This document shows, piece after piece, positions 34,216 to 40,986 of a DNA stretch of 64,000 bases. The notes under the pieces were generated by a model. It was not told the DNA's origin and did not search any database. It saw only the letters and a list, made by a program, of their open reading frames with translations. Source of the stretch: Bacteroides uniformis (GTDB lineage Bacteria; Bacteroidota; Bacteroidia; Bacteroidales; Bacteroidaceae); NCBI RefSeq assembly GCF_025147485.1, contig NZ_CP102263.1:186001-250000 (forward strand). The letters run 5' to 3'. Both the position numbers and the translations under genes were made by a program. The number at the start of each line of letters is the position of its first letter. Positions within the stretch are counted from its first letter, which is position 1.

Positions 34216-35736
34216 TCAGCGGCGGACACCCCGGCTGCGCTTGGGCTTGTCGGGCTGCTCCTGCTTCTGTGCCTGTTTCCGGTCCTCTTTCTGCTCCTGC
34301 CTGCGCTCCTGCTGCTGTTTCTGTTCCCCGGTGGGTCGCTGCTGTGCGGATTGCAGGGCTTCTTTCAGGTTGCGGGTTGTCTCGACGGTCTTGCCCTCGG
34401 AATTGACCGCCACCTGCACCTCGTTCTCCACGGCGGGCTTGACACGCCCCTCTTCGAGCGCCGCATTGTAGTCCTTGGGGAACATGAAGGCGGGCTTCTC
34501 GCCGGGCTTCCATGTGATGTAGCCTTGGTAGGCTTTTCCTTTCTTGTCCACCAGACCGGAGACCTTGACCGTTCCCCCGGCTTCGAGTTCGAGGCGGGAC
34601 TTCTCGGTAAGCTCCTGCTTGCGGAAAGTCTTCGGCACCTCCTGATTGGCGGTCTGTTTCAGGTTCGCCTTGTACGCATCCATCGCCAGCCTGCCCCGGT
34701 CGCCGAAGAGAAATTCGAGCTGCATCTTGGCTGCGCTGAACTGCACGGGAGCCGGGTAAACTTTGGGCTGCTCCCCCTCCTTGGCTCTGGAAAGGAACCG
34801 GCAGACCACCGCCTCGCCCTGTTTGAGCCGGGCTATCTCGTCCGGGGTGAAGGTATGCCCGTTCTTCTCCGCCGGGATATTGACCTTGGAGAGCGGGAAG
34901 GCGACCAGCTCGTTGGTCTTGAGGTTGCGGCTGACAAGAGCTTCGACCTGTTCGCCCGCCCGGTTGGTGACGGTCGCCGGGTGTCCCATGTTGCCCGTCT
35001 GCCGGAGCACCTGCTTGTCGGAGTCGGTGATGTCGTAGCCGAAGAACTGCTTCTGCATCTTCTCCGGGTCGAGGATGCCGTGGCTGCACACGGTCAGCCT
35101 GCCGTCCGTGCCGGGCTTGAGCGAAAGCTGGCTGTCGTTACTGTGCGAGATGCCGTCGAAGTGGAAATGCACCCGGACGGTCTTGTCGGTCTGGAAGCCC
35201 CGGAGCATCTGGTCAAGCATCCCGTTGCCCTCAATCTGCTCCCGCTGCACGCCGAGTGCGGCGAGGCTGTTCCAGTCGATGTCCTCCGGGCGGTACTTGT
35301 ACTGCGGGTTCTGTTCGGTCTGCCCGGCGGACTGCTGCGGCACACCTTCGGGCTGTTGCTGCTGCCCGGCTTGGGTCTGCTGCTGTGCCTGCACGGGCGG
35401 CTGCACCTCGTACTGTGCGAGGAGCGGTTCGCCCGTCTTGACGGACTGGCTCTCCCGTTGCCGAAAATCGGCGGCTACCCGCTGCACCTCCTCTTCCGGC
35501 ACACGGAAGAAGTGGAAACGGGTCGGGTCTTTCAACTGGTTCCAGAGGTTGGAAAAGAAATTTGAAAACATATCGCCGTGGCGATCCACCCGCAGGAGGT
35601 CGTTGTTGTCCTCCAAGGGGTTCTTGGTCTGTAACTCGCCGTCCTTTACTCCGCTGACGGCTTGGAGCGTGCCTTTCTCGTCCATGACGAGCAGGATGTC
35701 CATTAACTGTTGGCTACTGTCCGGTCGTTCGTCCAT
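34216..35736 (-). CDS. DUF3945/DUF4099-type ICE protein
   Basis: A 506-residue soluble protein. The N-terminal part (about 1-100) is followed by a Gln/Pro-rich linker (about 105-150, e.g. QPPVQAQQQTQAGQQQQPEG), a region with EDIDWNSLAALGVQREQIEG (about 158-178), and DUF3945-like repeats (GQAGDTCPVT-type segments such as AKMQLEFLFGDRGRLAMDAY and PAFMFPKDYNAAL), ending in a Gln/Lys/Arg-rich tail. Proteins of this kind accompany topB in Bacteroidales conjugative transposons; the biochemical role is unknown. It is divergent from the recombinase gene. Confidence 0.72.
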   Translation of the reverse strand: MDERPDSSQQLMDILLVMDEKGTLQAVSGVKDGELQTKNPLEDNNDLLRVDRHGDMFSNFFSNLWNQLKDPTRFHFFRVPEEEVQRVAADFRQRESQSVKTGEPLLAQYEVQPPVQAQQQTQAGQQQQPEGVPQQSAGQTEQNPQYKYRPEDIDWNSLAALGVQREQIEGNGMLDQMLRGFQTDKTVRVHFHFDGISHSNDSQLSLKPGTDGRLTVCSHGILDPEKMQKQFFGYDITDSDKQVLRQTGNMGHPATVTNRAGEQVEALVSRNLKTNELVAFPLSKVNIPAEKNGHTFTPDEIARLKQGEAVVCRFLSRAKEGEQPKVYPAPVQFSAAKMQLEFLFGDRGRLAMDAYKANLKQTANQEVPKTFRKQELTEKSRLELEAGGTVKVSGLVDKKGKAYQGYITWKPGEKPAFMFPKDYNAALEEGRVKPAVENEVQVAVNSEGKTVETTRNLKEALQSAQQRPTGEQKQQQERRQEQKEDRKQAQKQEQPDKPKRSRGVRR

Positions 35737-35813
35737 AATCTGGTAAATTTAAATGGTGAATACTATTGGTTCTCAAACGAAACCGGGCGTAAATATAAAG
35801 GGAAGCAGACGGG

Positions 35814-35867
35814 AAACCTGCAAGTCCGGTGCGGGCTGTCCGCACTTGTCGTCCGGTTCGCAGGTTT
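35814..35867. repeat. 54-bp imperfect palindrome upstream of the recombinase
   Basis: Nested arms AAACCTGC (35814-35821) with GCAGGTTT (35860-35867) and GTGCGG (35829-35834) with CCGCAC (35840-35845), plus a CAAG/CTTG pair (35821-35824, 35845-35848). It could be an operator, a recombination site for the adjacent recombinase, or a transfer origin. Confidence 0.55.
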
Positions 35868-35958
35868 GTCGCCGCCCTTTCCTGTGAAAAATACAAAAAA
35901 ATCCATGTCGTCCACACATTTTTCTATCCCGAAAACGAGGACAATCCGTTGTTTTCGT

Positions 35959-35966
35959 TATATTTG
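35959..35966 (+). promoter_or_regulatory. Putative -7 element of the recombinase gene
   Basis: TATATTTG matches TAnnTTTG. A start near 35973 gives a leader of about 75 nt. No TTTG is seen at -33. Confidence 0.45.
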
Positions 35967-36049
35967 GAACCTAAATATAGGTGCGGTCATGCCGTGCCTG
36001 ATTGAAAATCCGGTAACGGGAAACACGCTTTGTCGTTGCCACCCATGAG

Positions 36050-37180
36050 ATGCGTATGAAAGTCTATCAGAGCAAACCGAGAATAAAACTTTCACCTGCC
36101 ATCCGTGACGGGCAGAAATACGTGGAAGTGGAGTTCGACGAGGACGATGCCATCCGGCTGTCGTTGTCGAAAGAGAAGGGCGTGCGGTTCGAGGAGGACA
36201 GAGCCTACCTGCCGGAAGAAGGGTTCGACCTGTCCGGCTTTTTCGACCGCCATGTGGAAACGGCGTATATTGACTACTCCGCCCTGAAAAACACCCAGCC
36301 CAAGAAGAGCGGAAAAACCAGCCCCGCCATCCCGCCCGGCTATGCCGAGACGCTGCGGCAACTGCGGTACAGCGAGCATACCGTCCGTGCGTACACCACT
36401 TACTTCAAGGAGTTCCAGCAATACTTTGCGGGAAGAAATCTCCGCTACATCCGACTGGAAGAAATCAACGCCTACATCGTACACCTGATTGACACACGGG
36501 GGATCTCGTCGTGCCAGCAGAACCTGCGCATCAACTCGATCAAGTTTTATTTCGAGAAGGTGCTGGGATTGGAACGGAAATGTTACGAGGTAAAGCGAGC
36601 CAAACGGGAACGGACGCTGCCCGACGTGCTGAGCAAGGAGGAGATAAAATCCATCCTTGACGCAACCGGTCCGGACATCCGGCTGTTCTGCATGTTCTCT
36701 CTGCTCTACTCCGCCGGGTTGAGAATCAGCGAGCTGCTGGACTTGAAGCCACACGACATCAACGTGAGCCGTTCGCTGATACGGGTACGGCAGGGCAAAG
36801 GGAGGAAAGACCGCTACACGCTGCTGTCGAAGCCCCTTGTCAGGAAGCTGACCGAGTACGCCAAGCTGTACAAGCCGCAGGAATGGCTGTTCGAGCGGTA
36901 CAAGGGCGAACCGTTCACGGAGAGCATCGTGTCGAAGAAGCTGAAAGAGGCGGCGAAGGAAGCCGGAATAACCAAGCGGGTGTACCCCCACCTGTTGCGG
37001 CACTCGTTCGCCACGCATCTGATCGAGCAAGGCACGGACTTGAAAATCGTGAAAGAGCTGTTGGGGCACAACCAACTGAAAACGACGGAAATGTACGTGC
37101 ATATATCCGACACTTTCAAGAGCAGCATCCGCACTCCATTGGATGATATTCTTGAAAGTGATAATGAGATAGTTAAATAA
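36050..37180 (+). CDS. XerC/D-type tyrosine recombinase (rAID-like)
   Basis: A 376-residue site-specific recombinase. The catalytic set is complete: Arg225 (AGLRISELL), Lys250 (QGKGRKDRY), His314 and Arg317 (HLLRHSFATHL), His340 (GHNQL) and nucleophile Tyr349 (TTEMYVHIS). A SAM-like core-binding domain (about 100-185, LRQLRYSEHTVRAYTTYF) precedes it. The first ~90 residues are an extra domain not usual in XerC/D. The gene has the GC-rich composition of the ICE, unlike the AT-rich genes after it. It is far from either likely ICE end and directly precedes an array of immunity-type genes, so it is more likely the recombinase of that array than the ICE integrase. A start at the second ATG (36056) is possible. 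Confidence 0.85.
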   Translation: MRMKVYQSKPRIKLSPAIRDGQKYVEVEFDEDDAIRLSLSKEKGVRFEEDRAYLPEEGFDLSGFFDRHVETAYIDYSALKNTQPKKSGKTSPAIPPGYAETLRQLRYSEHTVRAYTTYFKEFQQYFAGRNLRYIRLEEINAYIVHLIDTRGISSCQQNLRINSIKFYFEKVLGLERKCYEVKRAKRERTLPDVLSKEEIKSILDATGPDIRLFCMFSLLYSAGLRISELLDLKPHDINVSRSLIRVRQGKGRKDRYTLLSKPLVRKLTEYAKLYKPQEWLFERYKGEPFTESIVSKKLKEAAKEAGITKRVYPHLLRHSFATHLIEQGTDLKIVKELLGHNQLKTTEMYVHISDTFKSSIRTPLDDILESDNEIVK

Positions 37181-37213
37181 GAAAATAACAGCGAAAACCG
37201 CTGATAATTACAT

Positions 37214-37224
37214 GTTAGTCGCTT
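37214..37224. repeat. Left copy of an 11-bp inverted repeat flanking the Imm22 gene
   Basis: GTTAGTCGCTT here is the exact reverse complement of AAGCGACTAAC at 38136-38146, which starts at the last base of the next gene. The two copies bracket the Imm22-type gene like cassette boundaries. Confidence 0.65.
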
Positions 37225-37242
37225 GAAAAATAAAAAAAGAAA

Positions 37243-38136
37243 ATGAGTAAGATAATGATATGGGTCGGTCAATTCGATTCCGAAGCTGACTTTGAGAAAT
37301 ATATGGATCAATCGGCTTTCCGTCAATGGTGGAAAGATTACGATGAAGACAATAAGGAACTTCGTTGCCAGTTCTGTAAGGAGCTTGGTGTAATGAGCTA
37401 TGATGAGGATTTTCTTATTATGAAATTCACATCTGACGGCTTGGCAGGATTACTTAACCTTATTCCTGCTGATACCCAAAAGATAAGTCTGTCGATGGCT
37501 GATAAAAATATTACAATGGCAAATGCTGTTATCTGCTATAATTGTCGTGAGGGTATATCTCCTAAGAAGGCAGAGAATACCACAACCATGACTTATCTTG
37601 GTACGTTTGAGTTTGAACTGTCGCCTGAAGGAATGCAAGGGTCTAATGCTGGATTAGAATATATGATTTGGATTGGCACAACCGCTAAAAGTCGGGAAGA
37701 ATTTATGGAGTATTTCAATCAAGATGAGTACATGAAAGAAATACGAGATTACGAAGAAGGTCGTACAAAGAAACGTCCCAATCCGGAACATCGCTGTCAG
37801 TTCTGTAAAGACGTTAATATAAAGTATTACTATCCAGAATTTCTAACTGTGGAAATTAAGGATGAACCCGAAAATCCTTTTAATCTTGTTAGAATGATGA
37901 TTGATAACAAACTTGTCCTTGACTGGTATATTGAGTCCGATATTGATGAATACCACATAAAGCCATCAAATTGTATTGTGTGCTATATACCCAATGGTTT
38001 CAAGGACAACAAAAGGAATCAAAAAATCTTTATTAAGAAGAAAAATTATGATTCATATGAAACACCTGAAAAATTTGTGAATGAATTAGACAGTTACAAC
38101 GGTATTCAATATTTGGAAACTTATATTGCAGAATAA
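37243..38136 (+). CDS. Tandem immunity-22-like protein
   Basis: A 297-residue soluble protein made of two homologous halves. The first starts KIMIWVGQFDSEADFEKYMD and continues CQFCKELGVMSYDEDFLIMKF; the second starts EYMIWIGTTAKSREEFMEYF and continues CQFCKDVNIKYYYPEFLTVEI. The (I/V)W(I/V)G..., then a CQFC block, then a Y-x-x-(D/E)F motif, fits the immunity 22 family of polymorphic-toxin immunity proteins. The duplication within one chain is unusual and could counter two toxin variants. The gene is AT-rich, flanked by an 11-bp inverted repeat, and is first in the array after the recombinase. The cognate toxin is unknown. Confidence 0.65.
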   Translation: MSKIMIWVGQFDSEADFEKYMDQSAFRQWWKDYDEDNKELRCQFCKELGVMSYDEDFLIMKFTSDGLAGLLNLIPADTQKISLSMADKNITMANAVICYNCREGISPKKAENTTTMTYLGTFEFELSPEGMQGSNAGLEYMIWIGTTAKSREEFMEYFNQDEYMKEIRDYEEGRTKKRPNPEHRCQFCKDVNIKYYYPEFLTVEIKDEPENPFNLVRMMIDNKLVLDWYIESDIDEYHIKPSNCIVCYIPNGFKDNKRNQKIFIKKKNYDSYETPEKFVNELDSYNGIQYLETYIAE

Positions 38137-38146
38137 AGCGACTAAC
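38136..38146. repeat. Right copy of the 11-bp inverted repeat
   Basis: AAGCGACTAAC, complementary to 37214-37224. It begins at the last base of the Imm22 gene and is followed at once by the longer intergenic element at 38144-38191. Confidence 0.65.
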
Positions 38147-38191
38147 AAACGGATAAATTTCCCTTAAAGGTCGATTATCCACTGGACATTA
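38144..38191. repeat. Repeated intergenic element, copy 1
   Basis: A 48-bp stretch starting AACAAACGGATAAATTTCCC and ending near ACATTA, matching the 49-bp stretch at 39083-39131 at most positions. It contains a GGATAA...TTATCC inverted repeat (38151-38156, 38175-38180), so it can form a hairpin. Confidence 0.65.
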
Positions 38192-38221
38192 TCAATGTGC
38201 AAAATAAAAAATAAAAGTAGT

Positions 38222-38623
38222 ATGGAACTGAAACAATATCTTAAAACGAATTGCCACTGGGAAAATCGGGTAATCATAAGCCCGAATGAGCTTGTGGCAA
38301 TTTATTCTAAAGCAAACTACCAACCGACTTCAAAGTTGATAGATTTCCTTATTTATTTCTACAATCAGGAATTTCAGTTTCCAAAAGTGGATGTGCATTT
38401 TAATCTAAAGAAAACATTAAACGATAATCCGCATTACTTATTCTACGACCAATTTTGTGAACTACTCCATGTTTCGGATATTTGTCCTTTTGGGGAATAC
38501 GAACATGGATATATGGTCTTGCTTGTTGATAGTAAAAACAACATATACGGCGTAATGGATGATTATGTTGAACGGTTTGGAAATGATTATTTCAAAATGC
38601 TAAATCAACTTTATAATCGGTAA
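38222..38623 (+). CDS. SUKH-3-like immunity protein
   Basis: A 133-residue soluble protein starting MELKQYLKTNCHWENR; the 27-bp in-frame upstream extension lies in intergenic repeat sequence and is rejected. The order W-x-x-R near the N-terminus, LIDFLIYFYN (about 38-47), a predicted strand-rich middle, then HGYMVLLVDSKNNIYGVMDD with a short terminal helix (FKMLNQLY) resembles SUKH-superfamily immunity proteins, group 3, which neutralise polymorphic nuclease or deaminase toxins. Similarity is by fold pattern only; the AT-rich context and neighbours support an immunity role. Confidence 0.5.
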   Translation: MELKQYLKTNCHWENRVIISPNELVAIYSKANYQPTSKLIDFLIYFYNQEFQFPKVDVHFNLKKTLNDNPHYLFYDQFCELLHVSDICPFGEYEHGYMVLLVDSKNNIYGVMDDYVERFGNDYFKMLNQLYNR

Positions 38624-38663
38624 GGCATTGATAACAAACAGCAGACCGACTGAATAAGCGGAA

Positions 38664-38678
38664 CGTTGCCGAACATTA
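38664..38678. repeat. Partial copy of the intergenic element
   Basis: CGTTGCCGAACATTA resembles the 3' end of the element (GTTAGCC...ACATTA) seen at 38175-38191, 39113-39131 and 40083-40100; AACAAAC at 38633-38639 resembles its 5' end. The centre differs. Confidence 0.4.
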
Positions 38679-38702
38679 TGGTAGAAGTAAAAGAATAAAA
38701 AT

Positions 38703-39074
38703 ATGAGAAATAGTAAAATTGATAATGTGATAAATCTGACGGCATCGGAAAGATATGATTACTTCATCCGTAAAGTTGCAGATTTTGAAGAAGTCTGGGG
38801 CTTAAAGGATGCAGAAGGATGGGCTTTAATGGGAAGTGAAGAACAAGTATTGTTTCCAATATGGAGTGAAAAGGAATTTGCTGAATTGTGTAAATGGGAT
38901 AATTATCAGCCAACTCCAATTCCTCTTGATGACTTCATGGAAAAATTGCTGCCTAAGTTAGAGAAAGACAGTGTTATGTTGGCTGTATTCCCTTTAACAC
39001 AAGGAAAAGGTATTATTCGTAAAGTTCAAGAGGTAAAATCTGATATAGAACAAGAATGTGAACAATATGAATAA
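38703..39074 (+). CDS. DUF2750 domain protein
   Basis: A 123-residue soluble protein matching DUF2750: ERYDYFIRKVADFEEVWGL at the start of the domain (about 16-34), GWALM (about 40-44), then a PIWSEKEFAELC block (about 52-63) and the DDFMEKLLPKLEKD end helix. The family is frequently found in loci with immunity genes and is thought to be one, but no biochemical role is established. It lies between the SUKH-3-like gene and a gene of unknown function in the same AT-rich array. Confidence 0.75.
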   Translation: MRNSKIDNVINLTASERYDYFIRKVADFEEVWGLKDAEGWALMGSEEQVLFPIWSEKEFAELCKWDNYQPTPIPLDDFMEKLLPKLEKDSVMLAVFPLTQGKGIIRKVQEVKSDIEQECEQYE

Positions 39075-39082
39075 ATTACCAT

Positions 39083-39131
39083 AACATACGGATTAATCTC
39101 CCCTGAAAGGTCGGTTAGCCAATAAATATTA
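39083..39131. repeat. Repeated intergenic element, copy 2
   Basis: A 49-bp stretch starting AACATACGGATTAATCTCCC and containing AAAGGTCGGTTAGCCA. It aligns with copy 1 (38144-38191) with one gap and about a dozen differences. It ends 5 bp before the next start codon, so it may also act in translation or transcription. Confidence 0.65.
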
Positions 39132-39136
39132 CAGCT

Positions 39137-40087
39137 ATGGATATAACGAATAGAATTATTGTCGCCTTACTGGAACGAATGAAAAGTAGAAACAAGAACT
39201 TTTCATTATCAAGACCTAAGTTTCATCAGTTGTTTCAAATAAATCCCGATGGCTACTTATGGTATGGCAAGAAACTGGAGCGGCATTTACTTAACAAATA
39301 TGGAGAATCGGCTGATACATTGAAATATCTTGATATGTATTATTTCATTGACAATATCGTGCGGTTGTATTACATGCCTAAAAATTCAAATTCGGAGGAA
39401 AACGAGTTTGGAAAGCTATACGCTTATGGCTCCATAATAGGGTTACACCGTTGTCATATTCCAGATAAGCGAATATATCTGAACCGATTGTTAAACACTT
39501 TACTATTCTGTTGTCCGACTTCTGAAGAATATATCCGTAGATTCCGCTGGCAAAAAAACGGTATATATTACAAATCGCAGGATGTGGAAGTTCTTATTGC
39601 CGATACATTTACAGAAATACGGGAATCGGACAAACAATCAGAATCCATTGAAATAGTTGAGTCAATAGTCAATGAGACATACCGTTATCTGGTAGGCTCA
39701 AATACGGGGCTTCCATTTGTTCGTTCGGAAACTTTATTGCACTACAACCTGAACCCATCTGATTATATGTGGCTGTATCAGCACGATAAGGAATTGTTTT
39801 ATACTTATCTTGATATGGCAGCATTACAGTCGGAGATTTTCAGTTACAAGTCATTTGTGTACAATTTCAACTTGTATATTCTAAAAGACACAAATATATT
39901 GGATGAATTGTCCAAATATTCCAAGTGTTATGAAGCCGTTTTAGAATTGCTTTTCAAATCCGATTCAATTATGCAGAACTCCGTTATTCGGCAAATCAAA
40001 TTATGTAGAAATGAAGATACCATTAAACAGAATGACAGATTGGATGCTATTGACAAATGGCTCAACTCCCTAAACAAGATTGGTTAG
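39137..40087 (+). CDS. AT-rich gene of unknown function in the immunity array
   Basis: A 316-residue, mostly helical, soluble protein without a signal peptide or membrane helix. It is rich in Tyr, Leu, Lys and Asn. Notable stretches are GYLWYGKKLERHLLNKYGES (about 34-53), LHRCHIPDKRIYLNRLLNTLL and DYMWLYQHDKELFYTYLD. No family is recognised. Its place in the array, same strand and similar spacing, suggests another immunity protein, though a different defence role is possible. The start ATG follows the intergenic element by 5 bp. Confidence 0.6.
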   Translation: MDITNRIIVALLERMKSRNKNFSLSRPKFHQLFQINPDGYLWYGKKLERHLLNKYGESADTLKYLDMYYFIDNIVRLYYMPKNSNSEENEFGKLYAYGSIIGLHRCHIPDKRIYLNRLLNTLLFCCPTSEEYIRRFRWQKNGIYYKSQDVEVLIADTFTEIRESDKQSESIEIVESIVNETYRYLVGSNTGLPFVRSETLLHYNLNPSDYMWLYQHDKELFYTYLDMAALQSEIFSYKSFVYNFNLYILKDTNILDELSKYSKCYEAVLELLFKSDSIMQNSVIRQIKLCRNEDTIKQNDRLDAIDKWLNSLNKIG

Positions 40088-40100
40088 CCACAGAACATTA
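40082..40100. repeat. Partial copy of the intergenic element, 3' end of the unknown gene
   Basis: GGTTAGCCACAGAACATTA matches the last third of copy 2 (GGTTAGCCA, then ATTA). It overlaps the last codons of the preceding gene, so only the 3' part of the element has been kept. Confidence 0.5.
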
Positions 40101-40165
40101 AAAAACGGTGACTGTATCTAAAGATTCCCATAAGTATTTCTGTATAAATATAATATTATAAGTAA

Positions 40166-40450
40166 ATGGAATGGCTGAGCAACATATATCAGAATTTTGA
40201 AGGGCTACTATCAAATTTAGCCCAATATATTCAATCAAATCCTAAAGTAGGTCATTTAATTGGTATATTTTTATTGTCAATTTGGCTCATCGGGCTTATA
40301 TTCAATTGGAAGTGGACGTATAAGGGGAACGGTTCTTATGGATGGAACAAGTTACTCGAAGAATTAGGTCCTACTACTTTCCGTTTTTGGTTAGGGGTAT
40401 TTATAACTATCTGTCTATTGATTATGATTTATATTTATATTAAGGTATGA
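40166..40450 (+). CDS. Imm17-like two-helix membrane protein
   Basis: A 94-residue protein starting MEWLSNIYQNFEG. It has two membrane helices (about 29-48, HLIGIFLLSIWLIGLIFN, and about 72-92, FWLGVFITICLLIMIYIYI) separated by NWKWTYKGNGSYGW. It is clearly homologous to the GC-rich gene at 22607-22882 but AT-rich, so the two have probably come by separate transfers. It fits the immunity 17 family. It closes the array of immunity-type genes. Confidence 0.62.
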   Translation: MEWLSNIYQNFEGLLSNLAQYIQSNPKVGHLIGIFLLSIWLIGLIFNWKWTYKGNGSYGWNKLLEELGPTTFRFWLGVFITICLLIMIYIYIKV

Positions 40451-40480
40451 TAGAACCGATGCTTATTCTCTTGCCGTTTA

Positions 40481-40876
40481 TCATGCCCAATGTATAAATC
40501 CGAAGTGAAACATCAGTGCGAAATTCACCACGGTCAAGGCGATAGCGATAAGGACTATTTTGGCGAGCTTCCTGCCGGGATGTTTCATCTTTCCGTAATA
40601 TTCACGGAGCGCTTCACGCCGCCCGGCTGTGTAGCGGAGCTGGCAGAACAAGTCGGGAAGAAAGCAGAGCATCATCCATACAACAAAAGCAACAATCCAA
40701 CTGAAATAGCGAAACATCAACGGTGTTCCAAGCGGTACGAGTATGGCAAAGAGCCAGCAAAAGAACAACAGCATACGCCCGTTAAGGTTGTTATGCTCCC
40801 TTTCGTGCCATATCTCGGCTACATACCACATATAGTCGATGAAGCAGATCCGGTATTTGCGATTGTCCTTATCCAT
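40481..40876 (-). CDS. Membrane protein of unknown function
   Basis: A 131-residue protein from the start MDKDNRKYRICFIDYMW; a start 30 bp upstream is also possible. Three membrane segments are seen (about 35-55, LLFFCWLFAILVPLGTP; about 58-78; about 108-126, IVLIAIALTVVNFALMF), with a basic stretch (RYTAGRREALREYYGKM) between the second and third. Its layout recalls the 186-residue protein at 22913-23473, another neighbour of an Imm17-like gene, but sequence similarity is weak. It is convergent with the Imm17-like gene. Confidence 0.55.
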   Translation of the reverse strand: MDKDNRKYRICFIDYMWYVAEIWHEREHNNLNGRMLLFFCWLFAILVPLGTPLMFRYFSWIVAFVVWMMLCFLPDLFCQLRYTAGRREALREYYGKMKHPGRKLAKIVLIAIALTVVNFALMFHFGFIHWA

Positions 40877-40986
40877 ATCATTACAAAAATAATGTATTTT
40901 GCTCACTTAATCATTACTTCATACCGAAAAACACCACGCAAAATAAAAAATACCTCGCCGGCTTTTGCCGACGGGTATTTTTATCC

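Larger units (their letters stand above)
35737..36049. other. Divergent intergenic region with an imperfect palindrome and a -7 box
   Basis: About 310 bp between the DUF3945 gene and the recombinase. It holds an imperfect palindrome at 35814-35867 and TATATTTG at 35959-35966, a -7 match pointing toward the recombinase. No gene-like open frame is present. Confidence 0.5.
36050..40450 (+). other. rAID-like immunity island (recombinase plus immunity-gene array)
   Basis: A tyrosine recombinase followed by six same-strand AT-rich genes: tandem Imm22, SUKH-3-like, DUF2750, an unknown, and an Imm17-like gene at the end. Intergenic stretches share a repeated element (38144-38191, 39083-39131, with partial copies near 38664-38678 and 40082-40100). 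No toxin or secretion gene is present. This is the arrangement known for recombinase-associated acquired interbacterial defence clusters; the match is by architecture, not by database search. Confidence 0.65.

Noticed and set aside
36050..37180. Recombinase as the integration integrase of the whole ICE
   Set aside because: It lies far inside the element and is followed at once by the immunity array; an island recombinase is the simpler reading, though the alternative cannot be excluded without the ICE ends.
40884..40891. TATTTTTG on the minus strand as promoter of the membrane protein at 40481-40876
   Set aside because: It would place the start site at the start codon itself, and no -33 match is present.
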